This document shows positions 10,205-19,609 of a DNA stretch of 64,000 nucleotides, in pieces; position 1 is the first letter of the stretch, and the number at the start of each line of letters is the position of its first letter. Source of the stretch: Thermoplasmata archaeon (GTDB lineage Archaea > Thermoplasmatota > Thermoplasmata > Methanomassiliicoccales > Methanomethylophilaceae); assembly GCA_015063185.1 (NCBI GenBank), contig SUSY01000001.1:35165-99164 (forward strand), in the 5' to 3' direction. The position numbers and the translations under genes were made by a program. The notes under the pieces are model-generated. The model was not told the DNA's origin, ran no database searches, and saw only the letters and a program-made list of their open reading frames with translations.

Positions 10205-10792
10205 TCATCTCGTCATGAAGGGGAAACCGTGCCCCGGGACGATAACATCCGCGAATCCCGCTATGGTGTTAATACTTTTCATTGCCAATGCAGGGTCGAC
10301 ATTGAGACGCGGAGGCACCATCTTACGATAATTATCCTCCAATGGAATAGCATCACCGACAACGGCATATCTCCTGTCGTCCCCTTCGACGAAAACGGAC
10401 ATGGAATCCATGGTATGCCCAGGAGTATGAACGAGATTGACCCCTTCGCATAGTTCGATCTCTTCCGTGACGATATTGAGGTTACGCATATTGGACTCCG
10501 ATGCGGGGCCTTCCCACACATATATCTCCGCATTGGGGAACATATCCAGATTCTCCAGGTGATCATCATGCCAATGTGTGATGACCACCGTGTCGACATC
10601 CTTCGCGAATATACCCAACTCCCTGAAGGATGTCTTCAGTGCAGGGCGCATGTACTTGGTACTTGGATCCACTACGATCAGACTATCTCCCGATCTGATC
10701 AGCGTAGATGTAGAATGAGCCTCCAGAACCTCTCCGGTGTCCGACCTGTCAAGCATACCCACTGCTAGGATGTCCAATACCGTCATGGTCAT
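10205..10792 (-). CDS. MBL-fold metallo-hydrolase
   Basis: THWHDDHLENLDMF (HxHxDH-like), HTPGHTMDSMSVF, GDAIPLEDN, PGHGFPF. Confidence 0.85.
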   Translation of the reverse strand: MTMTVLDILAVGMLDRSDTGEVLEAHSTSTLIRSGDSLIVVDPSTKYMRPALKTSFRELGIFAKDVDTVVITHWHDDHLENLDMFPNAEIYVWEGPASESNMRNLNIVTEEIELCEGVNLVHTPGHTMDSMSVFVEGDDRRYAVVGDAIPLEDNYRKMVPPRLNVDPALAMKSINTIAGFADVIVPGHGFPFMTR

Positions 10793-10915
10793 GCAATCAC
10801 CGTGTAGGTATATAGGTGTGAGGATTGGACGTCACTACACACACTCCGATGATGACTGGGTCATCTTCATGAGACATAGGGCAAACGGTATAATCTCCGG
10901 TGTCAATCCGATGGC

Positions 10916-11491
10916 ATGGAGTATGACCCGGACATCATCATCGACGAACACCCCGATGTCTATCCACCTTCCGAGGACAGCATATTGCTCATCGAATGTC
11001 TCGACGTCAGGAAAGGGGAAAGGGTTCTCGAGATAGGATGCGGTTCCGGTGTGGTGTCCATACATTGTGCCAGCAATGGATGTGATGTGACATCGGTGGA
11101 CATCAATCCGTACGCCGTGGAACTCACCGGATCCAACTTCTACCGTAACGGTCTGAAAGGAGACGTATCGGTATCCGACGTGTACTCCAACGTGGAAGGG
11201 CGTTTCGATACGATCATTTTCAACCTACCGTATCTACCGACCGAAGACGACATAGGAATCATATCGAAGGCGTGGGACGGCGGTTCGGACGGGATGGGGC
11301 CATTGCCGGAACTCCTGAACGGTGCTCCAGAGCACCTCCTGCCCAACGGTAGAGTGGTCATTGTAGTTTCATCGTTGATGGATAAGAATGCCCTCGACAA
11401 CGCCCTGTCGGGGCTGGAAATAAAGGTTTTGGGGGAACTCCCCCTTTTCTTCGAAGTGCTTCGCGTCCTTGAGATCAGAGGATCTTCTTGA
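10916..11491 (+). CDS. HemK2/PrmC-like class I SAM methyltransferase
   Basis: YPPSEDSILL, VLEIGCGSGVVSIHCA, FNLPYLP catalytic motif. Confidence 0.85.
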   Translation: MEYDPDIIIDEHPDVYPPSEDSILLIECLDVRKGERVLEIGCGSGVVSIHCASNGCDVTSVDINPYAVELTGSNFYRNGLKGDVSVSDVYSNVEGRFDTIIFNLPYLPTEDDIGIISKAWDGGSDGMGPLPELLNGAPEHLLPNGRVVIVVSSLMDKNALDNALSGLEIKVLGELPLFFEVLRVLEIRGSS

Positions 11492-13340
11492 TCTCCTGGG
11501 ACAGGATGTCGCTGACACGTTTTCCGTCCAGCTTACCCTTGAGTGCACCCATCACAGGACCCATGAGAGGTCCGACAGCACCCATTCCCTTGGACTTCAC
11601 AAAGTCGGCACGCTCCGCAACTATGCCTGCTATGATCGCCACGGCCTCGCTCTCGTCGACCGCCTCCAATCCCAACTTGGACAGTGCATCCTTGGGCTTG
11701 GAACCGGAGGTGGCCATCTCCTTGAGGATGGCAGGAAGCGCCTCCTTCGCGAACGCACCGTCGATCAGCATTCCGAAGAGCTCGGTCATACGTGCCTGAT
11801 CGAGCTTGGAGGTGTCGACATCCGCGGCCTCCAACTCGCTGAACGTGTAGAGCAGAGTGGATGCTGCAACGGAGGACATTCCCTCCATGGATGCCAATGC
11901 CTCGAACATGTCGATCTTGTCCTCCCTGACGATCTGTTTAGCCTGCTGTGCGTTGATTCCGTACTGGGAGACGAGACGCTTCTCCATCTCCTCGGGAAGC
12001 TCGGGCAGGTTGTCCCTGACCTGTTGCATCCTCTCGGGCGTGATGGTGATCGGAGGTACGTCTGTCTCAGGATACATCCTTGCAGCCCCGGGCAGAGGCC
12101 TGGAGTACTTGGAGGTTCCATCGGGCAGCGGATCCCTGGTCTCCTCAGGAACACCTACCAATGCCTCGTTCGCTCTGATGACCGCCATCTCCAGTGCATC
12201 CTTCGCCTTCTTCTCCTTGGCCGCACAAATCGCGAATGCATCGAACTCACCGTTCATTCCAAGGAAATCCCTGAGCTGATCGACGAACTCGGGTTCGATA
12301 CCATAGTTGGGCAGCTCATCGGAATGGAAGATTCCCTTGACACCTTTGGTGCGTGCCCTCTGTGCCATCTCGGCTCCGAGCCTGAGGGTTCCGTTCTCAC
12401 CGTTCATGACACCCTTGAATCCGGGCAGACGTACGGCGATGACCTTTCCCTTGTCGGAGAGTGCACCCTTGATGACCTTGGATGCGCTGGTCTTGAAGAT
12501 CTCTGTGACGTCCACTGGATCGAACTCTGCGGGAACCGTTCCCCTGTCGTTGAGGATCTCCTTGACCTTGATGAGCATGTTCTGCCTCTTCATCTCGTTC
12601 TCCACGAAGAGAGGCAACAATCTGAGCTCCTGTACACCTTTGATCTCGATACGTGCCCCTCCGGGGACGGAGATGTTCAGATCCTCCCTGATGGTACCTA
12701 TTCCACGCTTGACGCGCCTGGTGGCACGAAGGAGGGTTCCGATCCTGAGCGCGACCTCCATGACCTCCTCCGGATCATGCATATCGGGACCGGTAGCGAT
12801 CTCGATCAGCGGGATACCGAGCCTGTCGGTACGGTAGGTGACCTCGGCATCAGTGGTCTCGACCTTACGGCATGCGTCCTCCTCGAGACAGATCGAAAGA
12901 ATGGAGATGTCGTGCCCGTTGACATCGAGGTTTCCATTCATAGCGATGAGTGCGGTCCTCTGGAATCCGGAGGTGTTGGAACCGTCGACGACTATCTTCC
13001 TCATGAAGTGGATCTCGTCCACGACGCGTGCATTCATCATCTCGGAGAATGTGAGGGTGGTGGCGAGTGCCTCGGCGTTGGTATCGTGCGGCGGTTCCTC
13101 GTCCAACTCGACTAGACAGGAGGTGCCCTCGCAGGACTGATACCTGTATCCGAGGTTCCTCTGGAACTGTGCCAGCGCTGCCCTGTCGATCTCCCCCATC
13201 TCGGAGGTTGTGGGCCTGAGCCTCCTGTAGATGGAACCATGACCCTCCTCGCAGAGGTGGCTGTCGCATGAGCAGAACAATTTCTTCGTATCCAACTGCT
13301 GATGGATCTCGATACCGCATGTGAGCTTGTGTTCGGTCAT
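11475..13340 (-). CDS. gatE: Glu-tRNA(Gln) amidotransferase subunit E
   Basis: LTCGIEIHQQLDTKKLFCSC; archaeal GatE length and architecture; directly downstream of gatD. Confidence 0.96.
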   Translation of the reverse strand: MTEHKLTCGIEIHQQLDTKKLFCSCDSHLCEEGHGSIYRRLRPTTSEMGEIDRAALAQFQRNLGYRYQSCEGTSCLVELDEEPPHDTNAEALATTLTFSEMMNARVVDEIHFMRKIVVDGSNTSGFQRTALIAMNGNLDVNGHDISILSICLEEDACRKVETTDAEVTYRTDRLGIPLIEIATGPDMHDPEEVMEVALRIGTLLRATRRVKRGIGTIREDLNISVPGGARIEIKGVQELRLLPLFVENEMKRQNMLIKVKEILNDRGTVPAEFDPVDVTEIFKTSASKVIKGALSDKGKVIAVRLPGFKGVMNGENGTLRLGAEMAQRARTKGVKGIFHSDELPNYGIEPEFVDQLRDFLGMNGEFDAFAICAAKEKKAKDALEMAVIRANEALVGVPEETRDPLPDGTSKYSRPLPGAARMYPETDVPPITITPERMQQVRDNLPELPEEMEKRLVSQYGINAQQAKQIVREDKIDMFEALASMEGMSSVAASTLLYTFSELEAADVDTSKLDQARMTELFGMLIDGAFAKEALPAILKEMATSGSKPKDALSKLGLEAVDESEAVAIIAGIVAERADFVKSKGMGAVGPLMGPVMGALKGKLDGKRVSDILSQEIKKIL

Positions 13341-14632
13341 CAGAACTCCCTCCTGTCGCTCATCTCGCCAACGAGAGGCGTGACCATGATCTCCCTAACC
13401 TCATCGATGTCCTGGGTCTTTCCAAGTGCCCATTTGAGTTTGACGTATGCGGTCTCGGGCAGCATGTCATAGACACAGATCGCACCTGCATTGATGAGGT
13501 CCCTTCCGGTGTTGTAGACGTTCATGTTGACACGTCCATTGAGACACTGGGACGTCATGACCACAGGGATTCCGGCGTCGGAGGCCTTCTTGATCAGGGG
13601 AATCATCGGTGAATTGATATGACCCAGACCTGAACCGGCGATCACAACTCCCTTCGAGCCCATGATGACGGGTTCGAAGACGGTGGGATCCATTCCGGGG
13701 AAGAACTGCAGAAGTACGACATCCCTCTCCATATCGACCTGTGCGACGGCCTTGTCCTTGGAGACTGCCCTGCACTCGGTCATGAACTGGATCTTTCCTG
13801 CGGCATCGATGTGTGCCACAGGTGTGGCATTGATGCTCTTGAATGCATCGCGTCTGGAAGTGTGCATCTTCCTTACCCTTGCACCGTTGTGGACCGCGAA
13901 GGAGTCGTCACCCTGCGTGTCATGCATGATCGCAAAGACACCTGCCTTCTTTCCCTGGGTACAGAATCTGGCACATGCCATGAGGTTCGTGGATGCATCC
14001 GAAGATGGGCGGTCTGAGGACCTCTGTGCACCCACAAGGATGACGGGCTTGGGAACGTCGCCGAGCATGAACGAGAGTGCGGCCGCAGTGTAACCGAGGG
14101 TATCGGTTCCATGCGGGATGATGACTCCGTCCGCACCGTTGTTGATCTCCTCGACCACACATTTGGCGAGCTCCTGCCAGTTACATACGTCCATGTTCTC
14201 CGAGAATATGGAGAAGAGCACCTTTGCACGTATGTTTGCGACATCCCTGATCTCGGGGATGGCATTGATCATATCCGAAGTGGACAGTGCGGGATGGACC
14301 GCACCGGTACGATAGTCGACATAGGATGCGATGGTTCCACCGGTTCCGATGAGGACGAGTGTGGGAAGACCTTTCTTCTCCTCGATCTCAGCCTCCTTCT
14401 TCTCATGCACGGCGGGCTGTTCGAGGACGGTGATCTTGGAATCCTTGTCGACCCTGATGCCCACGTTGTATCCGCTCTTCATCTTCAGGACGATGATGTC
14501 GGGTGCGCTGAATTCGTGATGAGGCATAACCTTTCCAATGTACGTCTGACCGCCTGCCTCAAGGGTGATCATACAACCCTCGGAAGCCCCAGCGGCCTCG
14601 AGAAGTCCCTTTGTCTCGTCGGAATAACTCAT
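13340..14632 (-). CDS. gatD: Glu-tRNA(Gln) amidotransferase subunit D (asparaginase-like)
   Basis: LIGTGGTIASYVDYRTGAVHP and IIPHGTDTLGYTAAALSFML; start chosen at MSYSDETKG. Confidence 0.95.
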   Translation of the reverse strand: MSYSDETKGLLEAAGASEGCMITLEAGGQTYIGKVMPHHEFSAPDIIVLKMKSGYNVGIRVDKDSKITVLEQPAVHEKKEAEIEEKKGLPTLVLIGTGGTIASYVDYRTGAVHPALSTSDMINAIPEIRDVANIRAKVLFSIFSENMDVCNWQELAKCVVEEINNGADGVIIPHGTDTLGYTAAALSFMLGDVPKPVILVGAQRSSDRPSSDASTNLMACARFCTQGKKAGVFAIMHDTQGDDSFAVHNGARVRKMHTSRRDAFKSINATPVAHIDAAGKIQFMTECRAVSKDKAVAQVDMERDVVLLQFFPGMDPTVFEPVIMGSKGVVIAGSGLGHINSPMIPLIKKASDAGIPVVMTSQCLNGRVNMNVYNTGRDLINAGAICVYDMLPETAYVKLKWALGKTQDIDEVREIMVTPLVGEMSDRREF

Positions 14633-14717
14633 AGTGCTCGAGCCATTATCCAACACAACCTTATTAGACATTCGCACGCGCGCAACCTTAATAGGAAAGC
14701 ATACGGTTATCGGCCAC

Positions 14718-15368
14718 ATGCATAACATCACAGTCGGCATGGAGTTCGACATTCTCAAGGAGAACAACAACATCGCCAACGAGAACTACGAGATGCTCAA
14801 GGAGCACGACATAGTATCGGTCGACTTCATGGGCTCCATCGGTGCGGGAAAGACCGCACTCATCATCAAGCTCGCGGAGAAGCTCAAGGAGAAGGGACTC
14901 AGGGTACACGCCATCGCAGGTGACGTCACCGGTGCCGACGACATGAACAGGATGGTCGCATCCGGAATGACAGTGACCAACTGCAATACCGGAAAGGAGT
15001 GCCATCTGGATGCCAACATGGTGCACAGATGCCTCCATGACATCGACCTATCGCAGATCGATGTGCTGCTCATCGAGAACGTGGGCAATCTGGTATGTCC
15101 CGCAGACTTCCCTCTTGGAACCGATATCAGAGTGGTGATAATCTCCACGACCGAAGGTGACGACATGGTAAGGAAGCACCCCGACATCTTCATCCACTCC
15201 GATTTCGCCGTCCTCAACAAAGTGGACATCGCGGATGCCGTGGGCGTCGATCCGGAGGTCCTCCTGAAAGATTACAGGAAATTGACCGGCGACAGGAAGG
15301 TCATGATCAAGACCAGCGCCAGGAAGGAGATCGGACTCGATGAGGTCATCGAGGAAATGGGACTCTGA
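14718..15368 (+). CDS. hypB: hydrogenase nickel incorporation GTPase HypB
   Basis: MGSIGAGKTALI P-loop, CHLDANMVHR, LLIENVGNLVCPADF, LNKVDIAD. Confidence 0.94.
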   Translation: MHNITVGMEFDILKENNNIANENYEMLKEHDIVSVDFMGSIGAGKTALIIKLAEKLKEKGLRVHAIAGDVTGADDMNRMVASGMTVTNCNTGKECHLDANMVHRCLHDIDLSQIDVLLIENVGNLVCPADFPLGTDIRVVIISTTEGDDMVRKHPDIFIHSDFAVLNKVDIADAVGVDPEVLLKDYRKLTGDRKVMIKTSARKEIGLDEVIEEMGL

Positions 15369-15377
15369 GGTGATACG

Positions 15378-16700
15378 ATGAAGGTATTGGCAATCGGTGG
15401 AGGAGGAAGGGAGCACGCAGCCGTCGAGGCTCTCTACAGGAGCGGTGCGGAGATCGTCGCTGTGATGAAGAACGCTAACCCTGGCATCATCGCCAGGGCA
15501 TCCAAGTACAAACTCATGGACGAGAAGGATGTGGAGAACGTCGTCGCATTCGCCAAAGAATGCGGTGTCGAGCTCGCATTCATCGGCCCGGAAGCGCCAC
15601 TGGAGGTCGGACTGTCCGATGCGCTTCAGGCAGCAGGAATCAAATGCGCATCCCCTACCAAAGATGCGGCGAGGATCGAGACCTCCAAATCCTTCATGAG
15701 AGGATTGGTCAACAAGTACGGTATCGCAGGTAATCTCGGATACGCATCCTTCGACAATGCGAGGGATTGTGAGGAGTACCTCAAGACACTCGACTACGAG
15801 ATCGTCGTCAAACCCGTCGGACTCACCGGCGGAAAGGGTGTGAAGGTCCAGGGAGAGCACCTCATGTCCTTCGAGGACACGATGGACTACGTCAACGAGA
15901 TCTTCGCCAACAACATCGGTGGCGCAGGTGTCATCATCGAGGAGAAGGCTGTCGGAGAGGAATTCACGCAGATGGTCTTCTGTGACGGAAAGAAGGTCGT
16001 TCCAATGCCATTGGTCCAGGACCACAAGAGGGCATACGAAGGAGATGTCGGACCCAACACCGGAGGAATGGGATCGTACAGCGATTCCACACACATCCTG
16101 CCTTTCATATCACAGGAGGAGCGTCAGGCGGCCATCGATATCATCCAAAACGTCATCGACGCGATGGCGAAGGAGGGATGCCCCTACCACGGAGTCCTAT
16201 ACGGACAGTTCATGCTCACCGTCAACGGACCCAAGATCATCGAATTCAACGCAAGGTTCGGGGATCCCGAAGCCATGAACGTCCTGTCCATCCTCGAGAC
16301 CGGATTCCAGGACGTCTGCCTGATGATGGCTGACGGAAACCTTCCGGACAGGATCGACTTCGCCAAGAAAGCCACGGTCTGCAAATACGTCGTGCCCAAG
16401 GGATACGGTGTGAAGTCCGAGGTCGGAAAGGAGATCTCCTTCGATGTGAAAGGGATCAACGATGCCGGTGCAGTAGTCTATTATGCCAACATCGACGAGA
16501 AGGATGGTAGACTCGTCACAATGTCCTCCAGGTCCGCAGGTATCGTAGGAATCGCGGACACGATCGAAGAGGCGGAACAGAACTGCGAGAAGGCACTCGA
16601 GTTCGTCAAGAGCGATTGGATCTTCGTTCGCCACGACATCGGAAAGAAGGAACTGGTCCAGAAGAGAGTGGACCACATGAAACAGCTCCGTTCCGCATGA
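15378..16700 (+). CDS. purD: phosphoribosylamine-glycine ligase
   Basis: KVLAIGGGGREHAAVEAL, IEFNARFGDPEAMNV. Confidence 0.96.
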   Translation: MKVLAIGGGGREHAAVEALYRSGAEIVAVMKNANPGIIARASKYKLMDEKDVENVVAFAKECGVELAFIGPEAPLEVGLSDALQAAGIKCASPTKDAARIETSKSFMRGLVNKYGIAGNLGYASFDNARDCEEYLKTLDYEIVVKPVGLTGGKGVKVQGEHLMSFEDTMDYVNEIFANNIGGAGVIIEEKAVGEEFTQMVFCDGKKVVPMPLVQDHKRAYEGDVGPNTGGMGSYSDSTHILPFISQEERQAAIDIIQNVIDAMAKEGCPYHGVLYGQFMLTVNGPKIIEFNARFGDPEAMNVLSILETGFQDVCLMMADGNLPDRIDFAKKATVCKYVVPKGYGVKSEVGKEISFDVKGINDAGAVVYYANIDEKDGRLVTMSSRSAGIVGIADTIEEAEQNCEKALEFVKSDWIFVRHDIGKKELVQKRVDHMKQLRSA

Positions 16701-17482
16701 CCGGACGTAGAGTTGCCGTCAAAATAGCCTACCTTGGGAAGCTCTTCTCGGGCTCCCAGGTACAACCCGGCCTGTACACGGTGGAAGGACAGGTCATATC
16801 GGACCTGTTGACCACCGGTAAGGGAAGACCCGAGGAATGGTTCGACCTGAAGGTCGCAAGCCGCACCGATGCAGGCGTAAATGCACTAGGAAACGTCATA
16901 GTGTTCAACACCGCGTTCCAGGACAACGAATCCCTGTTGAGAGCGTTGAACGCCGTATCCAAGAACGTCTACTACAGGGCCATCGCGGATGTAGACGAGG
17001 GATTCAATCCACGTTACGCGAACGTTCGCTGCTATAGATACGTCGTGACCCACAAGGTTGTCGACGTGAGGAGGATGCGCGATTGTGCCGAAGTCTTCCT
17101 CGGATACCACGATTTCAAGAGGTTCTGCAAATATGACGGTAAGCCCACAGATACCGAACTGACCCGCATCTCCGTCATCGAGGAAGGGGATACGATATAC
17201 CTGGAGTATGAATCCAGGTTCTTCCTATGGAACATGATACGCAGGATCTCCGCCGCCATAATCGAGGTCGGAAGGGGTAGGGCCACCATCGAGGAGGTCA
17301 AGGAAGTGCTCGATGGGAAGGAAGGCACGTTCGGGCTAGGAAGGGCCGACGCCCTCACACTGACGGATGTCATGTACAAGGACGTCCATTTCGAGGAATA
17401 CAGATCGGAACCCCTGGAGAGCAAATCCGGAGAACTGCTGACGGCTGCAGAGTTGGAAGCCGGATTCTACGGATCGATATGA
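16697..17482 (+). CDS. truA: tRNA pseudouridine synthase A
   Basis: VAVKIAYLGKLFSGSQVQ, VASRTDAGVNALGNV; overlaps purD stop (ATGA). Confidence 0.92.
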   Translation: MTGRRVAVKIAYLGKLFSGSQVQPGLYTVEGQVISDLLTTGKGRPEEWFDLKVASRTDAGVNALGNVIVFNTAFQDNESLLRALNAVSKNVYYRAIADVDEGFNPRYANVRCYRYVVTHKVVDVRRMRDCAEVFLGYHDFKRFCKYDGKPTDTELTRISVIEEGDTIYLEYESRFFLWNMIRRISAAIIEVGRGRATIEEVKEVLDGKEGTFGLGRADALTLTDVMYKDVHFEEYRSEPLESKSGELLTAAELEAGFYGSI

Positions 17483-17503
17483 GGTGATCGCATTACAGAA
17501 AGA

Positions 17504-18052
17504 TTGGATTCCATTTTGAAGGACATCTCCGATAGGATGGCCGAGAAGGAAACGGTACGCGAAGAGTCGATCTCGATGTCCCGTAAGGTCATACGCCTGA
17601 GCAAGAACATGATCCATGCCATACATGCGGGTGAGGACTGTTCCGGACCTAGGAAGGAGATGCAGAAGGCGATATCCAAGATGGATATGTCCCAACCCGC
17701 ATCCTTGGATGCCATGATGGAGTACTCCGAGGCGGAGATCTTACTAGCCATCGTCAACGGAACGAACATCCCGTCCCCCGAGGACCTTGGTATCGACTGC
17801 GGTTCATGGCTCATGGGAATGGCCGATGCCATAGGTGAACTCAGGAGAGTCATCCTGACACGTCTGATGGAATCCGACCTGGAGTCCGCCAAGACGCTTT
17901 TCGTATCCATGGACGAACTCTGCGAGGGCCTGATGGTGTTCGATGTACCCGATGCGATCCTCCCGATTAGGCGGAAGCAGGATGTCGCCAGAAGTCTCCT
18001 GGAGAGGACGCGTTCCGACCTGTTGAACGCCACACTGACGTTCGGAAGGTGA
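17504..18052 (+). CDS. translin family protein
   Basis: Helical protein with GSWLMGMADAIGELRRVILTRLMESD and YPDAIL-like (VPDAILP) features of archaeal translins; TTG start. Confidence 0.75.
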   Translation: MDSILKDISDRMAEKETVREESISMSRKVIRLSKNMIHAIHAGEDCSGPRKEMQKAISKMDMSQPASLDAMMEYSEAEILLAIVNGTNIPSPEDLGIDCGSWLMGMADAIGELRRVILTRLMESDLESAKTLFVSMDELCEGLMVFDVPDAILPIRRKQDVARSLLERTRSDLLNATLTFGR

Positions 18053-18066
18053 GGTACCAACAGACA

Positions 18067-18630
18067 TCATCGGTAGTACTTGTCCACATCACCGAATCCG
18101 ATGATCCTCTTCCCTTCACGGGTCTTCCTGATGAAGTTCTCGAGACGCTTCTGGAATTCCACAGGGCGTTTCCTTGCCGCATCTATGTACGCTACGCGGA
18201 TACGCTTGTATGATTCTGAAAATCCGCAGTAGTTCTCCCATGTGATCGGATCGGCCCCGATCTCGTTAAGTATGTCCTCGGGGAAGACATACGGCGCGGA
18301 GATCAACGGCAACACCTCCTCCCTGATACGAGGATGGATCATACCACGCTCGTCGAGCCAGATCAATCTCTCGATATTGGGCCTGGAATATGGACTGCCC
18401 CTCCTCCTCGGAGTGAACCGCTGTGCACGGTGAGTGAGATCGATGTGCTTGATAGTGCTGTCTATCCAACCAAAACATAGTGCCTCCTCCACCGCGTCAT
18501 TGTACGGAAGCGATGGGTCACCAGATTCCTTCATCGGGAAGACGAACCACACCTCCGTCTCCACCTCGAAGTGCTCCTCGAGCCACTGCCTCCATTCGTT
18601 CCGATCGCTCGTATAGAAGACGTTCACCAT
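18067..18630 (-). CDS. YdeI/OmdA-like family protein
   Basis: EWRQWLEEH, DAVEEALCFGWIDS, FTPRRRGSPYSRPNIERLIWL motifs. Confidence 0.82.
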   Translation of the reverse strand: MVNVFYTSDRNEWRQWLEEHFEVETEVWFVFPMKESGDPSLPYNDAVEEALCFGWIDSTIKHIDLTHRAQRFTPRRRGSPYSRPNIERLIWLDERGMIHPRIREEVLPLISAPYVFPEDILNEIGADPITWENYCGFSESYKRIRVAYIDAARKRPVEFQKRLENFIRKTREGKRIIGFGDVDKYYR

Positions 18631-18710
18631 CGACCATGATGACGGCATATACAGGATATCTACGTATGGGAAGATTGGAATCAGAAAAGAGAATGGAAGT
18701 TTTGAAAGGT

Positions 18711-18724
18711 GGTGCTTTCGCACC
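18711..18724 (-). terminator. hairpin downstream of the aglB/-1-frame ORF unit (GGTGC-GAAA-GCACC)
   Basis: Perfect 5-bp stem with GAAA tetraloop on the minus strand, then pyrimidine-rich sequence. Confidence 0.45.
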
Positions 18725-18736
18725 GTTTTTCCACGA

Positions 18737-19609
18737 TCAACGCCTTGCCTTGGGCTTACCGTAGTTCTTGATAGGCTTGCGGTACACCCAGATGGCGATG
18801 ATGGCCATGATGACCAGGACGATCACTGCGATGACTTCGAGCCAGGTGTAGCTGGTCTGCTCAGCATATATGGTATGGGAGTAATCAGGTCCAAGACCCT
18901 CAATAGCTCCACCAAAGGCGGGCGTGTCACCTTCAATCAAATAGTACGTAACAGAACTAGGGAGATCTTTAACGACATACTCGCAAGTAAGAGTCTTGGT
19001 ACCATTCGCAGGAATTGTCACCATGCCAGTAACCTTATCCTTCTCTTCACAACTATACTCCACTCCATTAACCACGAAGAGAATCTCAAGAGTCCTTTGT
19101 GCGGCCTCCTTGTTCTCTAGGGTGGCGGAAAGGGTGACTGCCTCCACTGCCTTGAAAGGTGCGGTGAGAGTGGTGAACTCCTCATCCGCGATGAGGATGG
19201 TCACGACAAGACGATAGTTACCTGCATCCTTGGGTGCCCTTACACTGATGGATTTCTCATATCCGCTGTCCCCCTTGGTCAGATTTCCACTGCCTGAGGT
19301 GATGGAGGAGGTCATCTCGTTTCCATTGGAATCCACGAGCTTTGCGACATATTCCGCATCCTCAGGCATTCCGTTGTAGGAGAGCTTGAAGGACTCGGTG
19401 GTGTCGACCTCTGCGAAGTCTGCACCGGAAAGGTCGTAGGACATTGCGGATGCGTCATCGGAGAAGACGACGAGACCGAATGCGGCGGCGATTGCCACCG
19501 CACCGATCAGAGTGAACAGAGTTACTTTTTGCGTGCGAACACCCCCCTCTTGGATGCCATCCAGACACTCAGGATGGCAAGGATGATTGCCAGGGCGAAG
19601 AGGACCCAA
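18737..19609 (-). CDS. membrane protein with signal-like TM, extracellular region and C-terminal TM; no good start codon, possibly -1 frame extension of the STT3 ORF
   Basis: ORF VTLFTLIGAVAIAAAFGLVVFSDDASA...TWLEVIAVIVLVIMAIIAIWVYRKPIKNYGKPKARR; the only in-frame ATG/GTG/TTG upstream of the hydrophobic segment is a TTG inside aglB at 19609. Confidence 0.7.
   Translation of the reverse strand: MGPLRPGNHPCHPECLDGIQEGGVRTQKVTLFTLIGAVAIAAAFGLVVFSDDASAMSYDLSGADFAEVDTTESFKLSYNGMPEDAEYVAKLVDSNGNEMTSSITSGSGNLTKGDSGYEKSISVRAPKDAGNYRLVVTILIADEEFTTLTAPFKAVEAVTLSATLENKEAAQRTLEILFVVNGVEYSCEEKDKVTGMVTIPANGTKTLTCEYVVKDLPSSVTYYLIEGDTPAFGGAIEGLGPDYSHTIYAEQTSYTWLEVIAVIVLVIMAIIAIWVYRKPIKNYGKPKARR

Noticed and set aside
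11469-13115. 548-aa plus-strand ORF antisense to gatE
   Set aside because: gatE on the minus strand has clear family motifs; the plus ORF has no recognisable domain and is a GC-codon-bias shadow.
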